Source: Baffinella frigidus | Taxonomy: Eukaryota > Cryptophyceae > Cryptomonadales > Baffinellaceae | NCBI GenBank assembly: GCA_026770585.1 | Contig: MU647056.1 | Span: forward strand, 47,789-60,841 | Direction of reading: 5' to 3' | Length of the DNA stretch: 13,053 bases | Shown here: piece after piece, positions 11,446 to 13,053 of the stretch | Layout of the letters: each line of letters begins with the position of its first letter | Position numbering within the stretch: the stretch's first letter is position 1 | Translations under genes and position numbers: made by a program | Notes under the pieces: model-generated | What the model saw: only the letters and a program-made list of their open reading frames with translations | The model's database searches: none | What the model was told of the DNA's origin: nothing

Positions 11446-11692
11446 GTTAGGGGTTGCGGCTATGGGTATACAGTTTAGGGTGTAAGGTTCGTGGTTGCTC
11501 TGGGCTCTGGGCTTAGGGCTTGGGGCTTGGTGGGTGGGCTTTAAGTTTTAGGTTCAAAGGGTGAACCTGAAGAAGGAGAATAAGATGACACGCACGGAGA
11601 AAGCCACGCAGAAGGTGAGGGGTTGCGGTTACGGGTTTACTGTTTAGGGTGTAAGGTTCAGGTGTTTGGGTTTATGGTTTAGGGTGGAGCAG
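11446..11692. repeat. TTTAGGG-derived introns between lysine-rich exons
   Basis: Both gaps begin with the same sequence (GGGGTTGCGG.TA.GGGT.TAC..TTTAGGGTGTAAGGTTC), at 11448 and 11618, and are of the G-rich heptamer strand. The introns were duplicated with the exons. The first is about 106 bp, the second 78 bp. Confidence 0.75.
11552..11614 (+). CDS. Lysine-rich exon, copy 2 (KKENKMTRTEKATQK)
   Basis: A TTTTAG acceptor (ending 11551), exactly 21 codons reading VQRVNLKKENKMTRTEKATQ and K, then a strong donor GTGAGG. Phase 0/0. Most base differences against copy 1 are silent or conservative (His/Asn, Lys/Thr). It could be a constitutive duplicate or an alternative cassette to copies 1 and 3. 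Confidence 0.55.
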
Positions 11693-11752
11693 ATGGATGG
11701 ATGGATGAAGGAGGAGCACAAGGTGACGCGAAAGGAGAAAGGCACCCAGAAG
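11693..11752 (+). CDS. Lysine-rich exon, copy 3 (KEEHKVTRKEKGTQK)
   Basis: Acceptor GAGCAG (ending 11692), exactly 20 codons reading MDGWMKEEHKVTRKEKGTQK, then GTTTCG. Phase 0/0. The ATGGATGG start is a small tetranucleotide repeat that replaced the original exon start. The donor is the weakest of the three. Confidence 0.5.
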
Positions 11753-11861
11753 GTTTCGGGTGCAGGATTTAGGGCTCAGTGTTCTGGGCTCAGGGTTTAG
11801 GGCTTAGGGCTTGTGGGTTGTGAAAGAATGCGGGTGCAGTGGGTGCACTTTGTTTCACAGT

Positions 11862-12052
11862 CCACGCCAGGTCACTAGTGGAAATTTCAGATTCAATTTT
11901 TATTTTAAATGTTGTACCCGGGTCCGAAATTCGGAGTAACAAATCGGACGTGGAAAGGACGAGGAGTTGCGTCTCACGTGGGACCGCGCACTCATTTAGT
12001 ACCACGGAATGAAACGTTGCGTTCTGAAATCCCCAGTGATGACCTGGCGTGG
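11862..12052. mobile_element. 191-bp foldback-like element
   Basis: Inverted repeat of about 28 bp: CCACGCCAGGTCACTAGTGG with AAATTTCAGA on the left; on the right TCTGAAATCCCCAGTGATGA and CCTGGCGTGG. A small indel lies in the arm. The centre has CCGAAATTCGG (11925-11936 area) as a minor palindrome. Target duplication is not evident. CCACGC ends resemble the element at 9481. Confidence 0.6.
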
Positions 12053-12161
12053 CGTAGATGTATGAACGGACGTGACACAGGCCGTACACAGTCCATGCGT
12101 GTACCCATCAAGCCCAAGACGTCCCCTGACTGAAACGTGTGGTTCTCACTTGTTCCTGCAG

Positions 12162-12329
12162 GAGTGGGAGGGGTTCCTCGAGCGACTCAAATCAACGATG
12201 CTCGCACGTCACGCGACGATCTATCCCGGAGGGGTGGCAGTCTCGGAAGAATCGCTCATGATCGCATCAAGGCTCGATCCTTCGACGCCAGCGTTAGGCG
12301 CGCCAGATGCGGCAGAGCAAGTATGGCAG
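12162..12329 (+). CDS. Exon EWEGFLERLKSTMLARHATI... (56 codons)
   Basis: A classic acceptor (CTTGTTCCTGCAG, ending 12161), exactly 56 codons, donor GTCAAG; phase 0/0. Reads EWEGFLERLKSTMLARH, ATIYPGGVAVSEESLMIA, SRLDPSTPALGAPDA, AEQVWQ. It is the longest normal-complexity exon and is single-copy here. EWxxFLERL is reminiscent of the DEWxNFLERI segment in plant callose (1,3-beta-glucan) synthases, but the rest does not show their conserved RGQTL motif, which would fall in a later exon. I treat that as a weak hint only. Confidence 0.6.
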
Positions 12330-12660
12330 GTCAAGACTCCCACTATACAACGCTTTGTACCAGAGCGTTTAAATTTTGGGGTTCTAAAGTGTTTTGGACG
12401 TGAAATTTACGGTCTTAAGGAAAAATGCTTTGCTCCACAGCGTTCTCAACGCTGTGTACATGGTGGTCTACTTTGAAACGTTTTTTGACCAAAGAGTTTT
12501 GAACGCTCCTTGTACCAGAGTGATTATGTTTTTGCACCACTATTTCGAGTTTAATTTCCACTTTGACCGGGTTTCACCTGTGTACTGACCTCCTTTGCAA
12601 AACCCCATGAGGCTTGTGGATGGGTTTTGAAGTCCCGGCCAGCCGTTTGCTTTCAATTTG
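12330..12660. other. AT-richer intron-like stretch with AACGCT/AGCGTT dyads
   Basis: No convincing exon. The stretch contains two related blocks, AACGCTTTGTACCAGAGCGT (12350) and AACGCTCCTTGTACCAGAGTG (12502), and the small stem AGCGTT-CTC-AACGCT at about 12440-12454. The CTTTGACC/TTTTTTGACC motifs also recur. This may be a decayed repeat element of its own. Confidence 0.5.
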
Positions 12661-12688
12661 TTTTACGGTAAATCTCTCCTCCTTTCCT

Positions 12689-12793
12689 AAACCGTAAACT
12701 CTTAACCCTAAACCCTAAACCCTAAACCCTAATCCCTAAACCCTAAACCCCAAACCCCAAACCCTAAGCCCTAAACCCCAAACCCCAAACCCT
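12689..12793. repeat. Telomere-like array before final exon
   Basis: CCCTAAA/CCCCAAA heptamers, followed by CTCTCTTCCTCTATAACAG, a conventional pyrimidine tract and acceptor. Confidence 0.95.
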
Positions 12794-12810
12794 CTCTTCC
12801 TCTATAACAG

Positions 12811-12885
12811 GCGATAATCGCCTCCGGGAAAGAGGGAGGGGACGCCTGGCGGGAATGGACCATTCTCTCTCCCTCTCATAATTCC
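12811..12885 (+). CDS. Exon AIIASGKEGGDAWREWT (unknown protein)
   Basis: A strong acceptor (CTCTCTTCCTCTATAACAG ending 12810), then AIIASGKEGGDAWREWT and ILSPSHNS to TAA at 12886-12888. No GT occurs near the expected end, so the donor is either lost, non-canonical, or the frame terminates here. Single copy. It lies downstream of the EWEGFLERL exon and may belong to the same gene. Confidence 0.45.
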
Positions 12886-12890
12886 TAAAC

Positions 12891-13048
12891 TCAAAACTCT
12901 AAACCCTACACCCTAAACCTTAAACCCTACACCCTGACCCCTAAACCCTAAACCCTAAACCTTGCACCCTCAACCCTCAACCCCAAACCCTAAACCCTAA
13001 ACCCTAAACCCTACACCCTAAACCCTAAACCCTAAACCCTAAACCATA
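12891..13048. repeat. Terminal interstitial telomere-like array
   Basis: CCCTAAA heptamers with CCCTACA and CCTTAAA variants to nearly the window end, closing with CCATAG|GCGG, which may be the acceptor of a next exon outside the window. Confidence 0.95.
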
Positions 13049-13053
13049 GGCGG

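Noticed and set aside
1-13053. tRNA, rRNA or other structured RNA genes
   Set aside because: No tRNA box motifs in cloverleaf arrangement and no rRNA-like conserved stretch were seen by eye on either strand; a covariance-model scan would be needed to exclude them fully.

Overview
This window looks like nuclear DNA from a eukaryote, most likely a unicellular alga or other protist. Its dominant feature is the telomere-type heptamer CCCTAAA/TTTAGGG, the Arabidopsis-type repeat also reported for many green algae, dinoflagellates, apicomplexans/chromerids and some other protists. More than a dozen interstitial arrays of it, mostly decayed, lie between short coding-like islands. There is no bacterial gene organisation: no long ORF, operon or ribosome binding site. 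The first 42 bases are a pure G run and the last bases start a new CAG-bounded island, so this is probably a whole short contig. The species cannot be named from sequence alone.

The coding-like islands are all on the + strand. They are 40-270 bp long, usually open where an exon should be, often preceded by a (C/T)AG acceptor and often followed by GT. I read them as exons of one or more intron-rich genes whose introns are built largely of telomere-like repeats. I do not recognise the protein(s); conserved-looking peptides are quoted per exon. Almost every exon type occurs in 2-8 imperfect tandem copies, some open and some with stops or frameshifts.

Layout: 42-1410, acidic EDVE...DWDQGERSS..DSG modules split by foldback elements; 1417-1997, a cluster of four foldback elements; 2061-3450, telomere-like arrays with exons carrying MMADIWG, LFWKAVR and DFATFIDHIYG; 3524-4440, a WARAFWDVI exon, four HVxVSKDAYMAA copies and related repeats; 4604-5504, arrays with three FLFSLDPS..TEDLE copies; 5559-7463, palindromes, three EAHPSAPW copies and a six-copy ~140-bp tandem array; 7477-8290, a small foldback element, CCAA and GGTTCAG repeats and two short exons; 8304-8996, three DAAASP modules; 9222-9811, three foldback elements, two of them splitting an acidic exon; 9991-11218, seven further acidic ELRRE modules mixed with rearranged heptamers; 11344-11752, three phase-0 copies of a lysine-rich TRKEKATQK exon; 12162-12885, EWEGFLERL and AIIASGKEGG exons.

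The strongest observations are: two 150-bp copies of one foldback element, in opposite orientation, each with its own 4-bp target duplication, one inside an exon module whose uninterrupted paralogue supplies the empty site; the repeated tandem duplication of exons together with telomere-like intron sequence; and three in-frame phase-0/0 copies of one exon, which could be alternative cassettes. All exon boundaries are read by eye and remain predictions.
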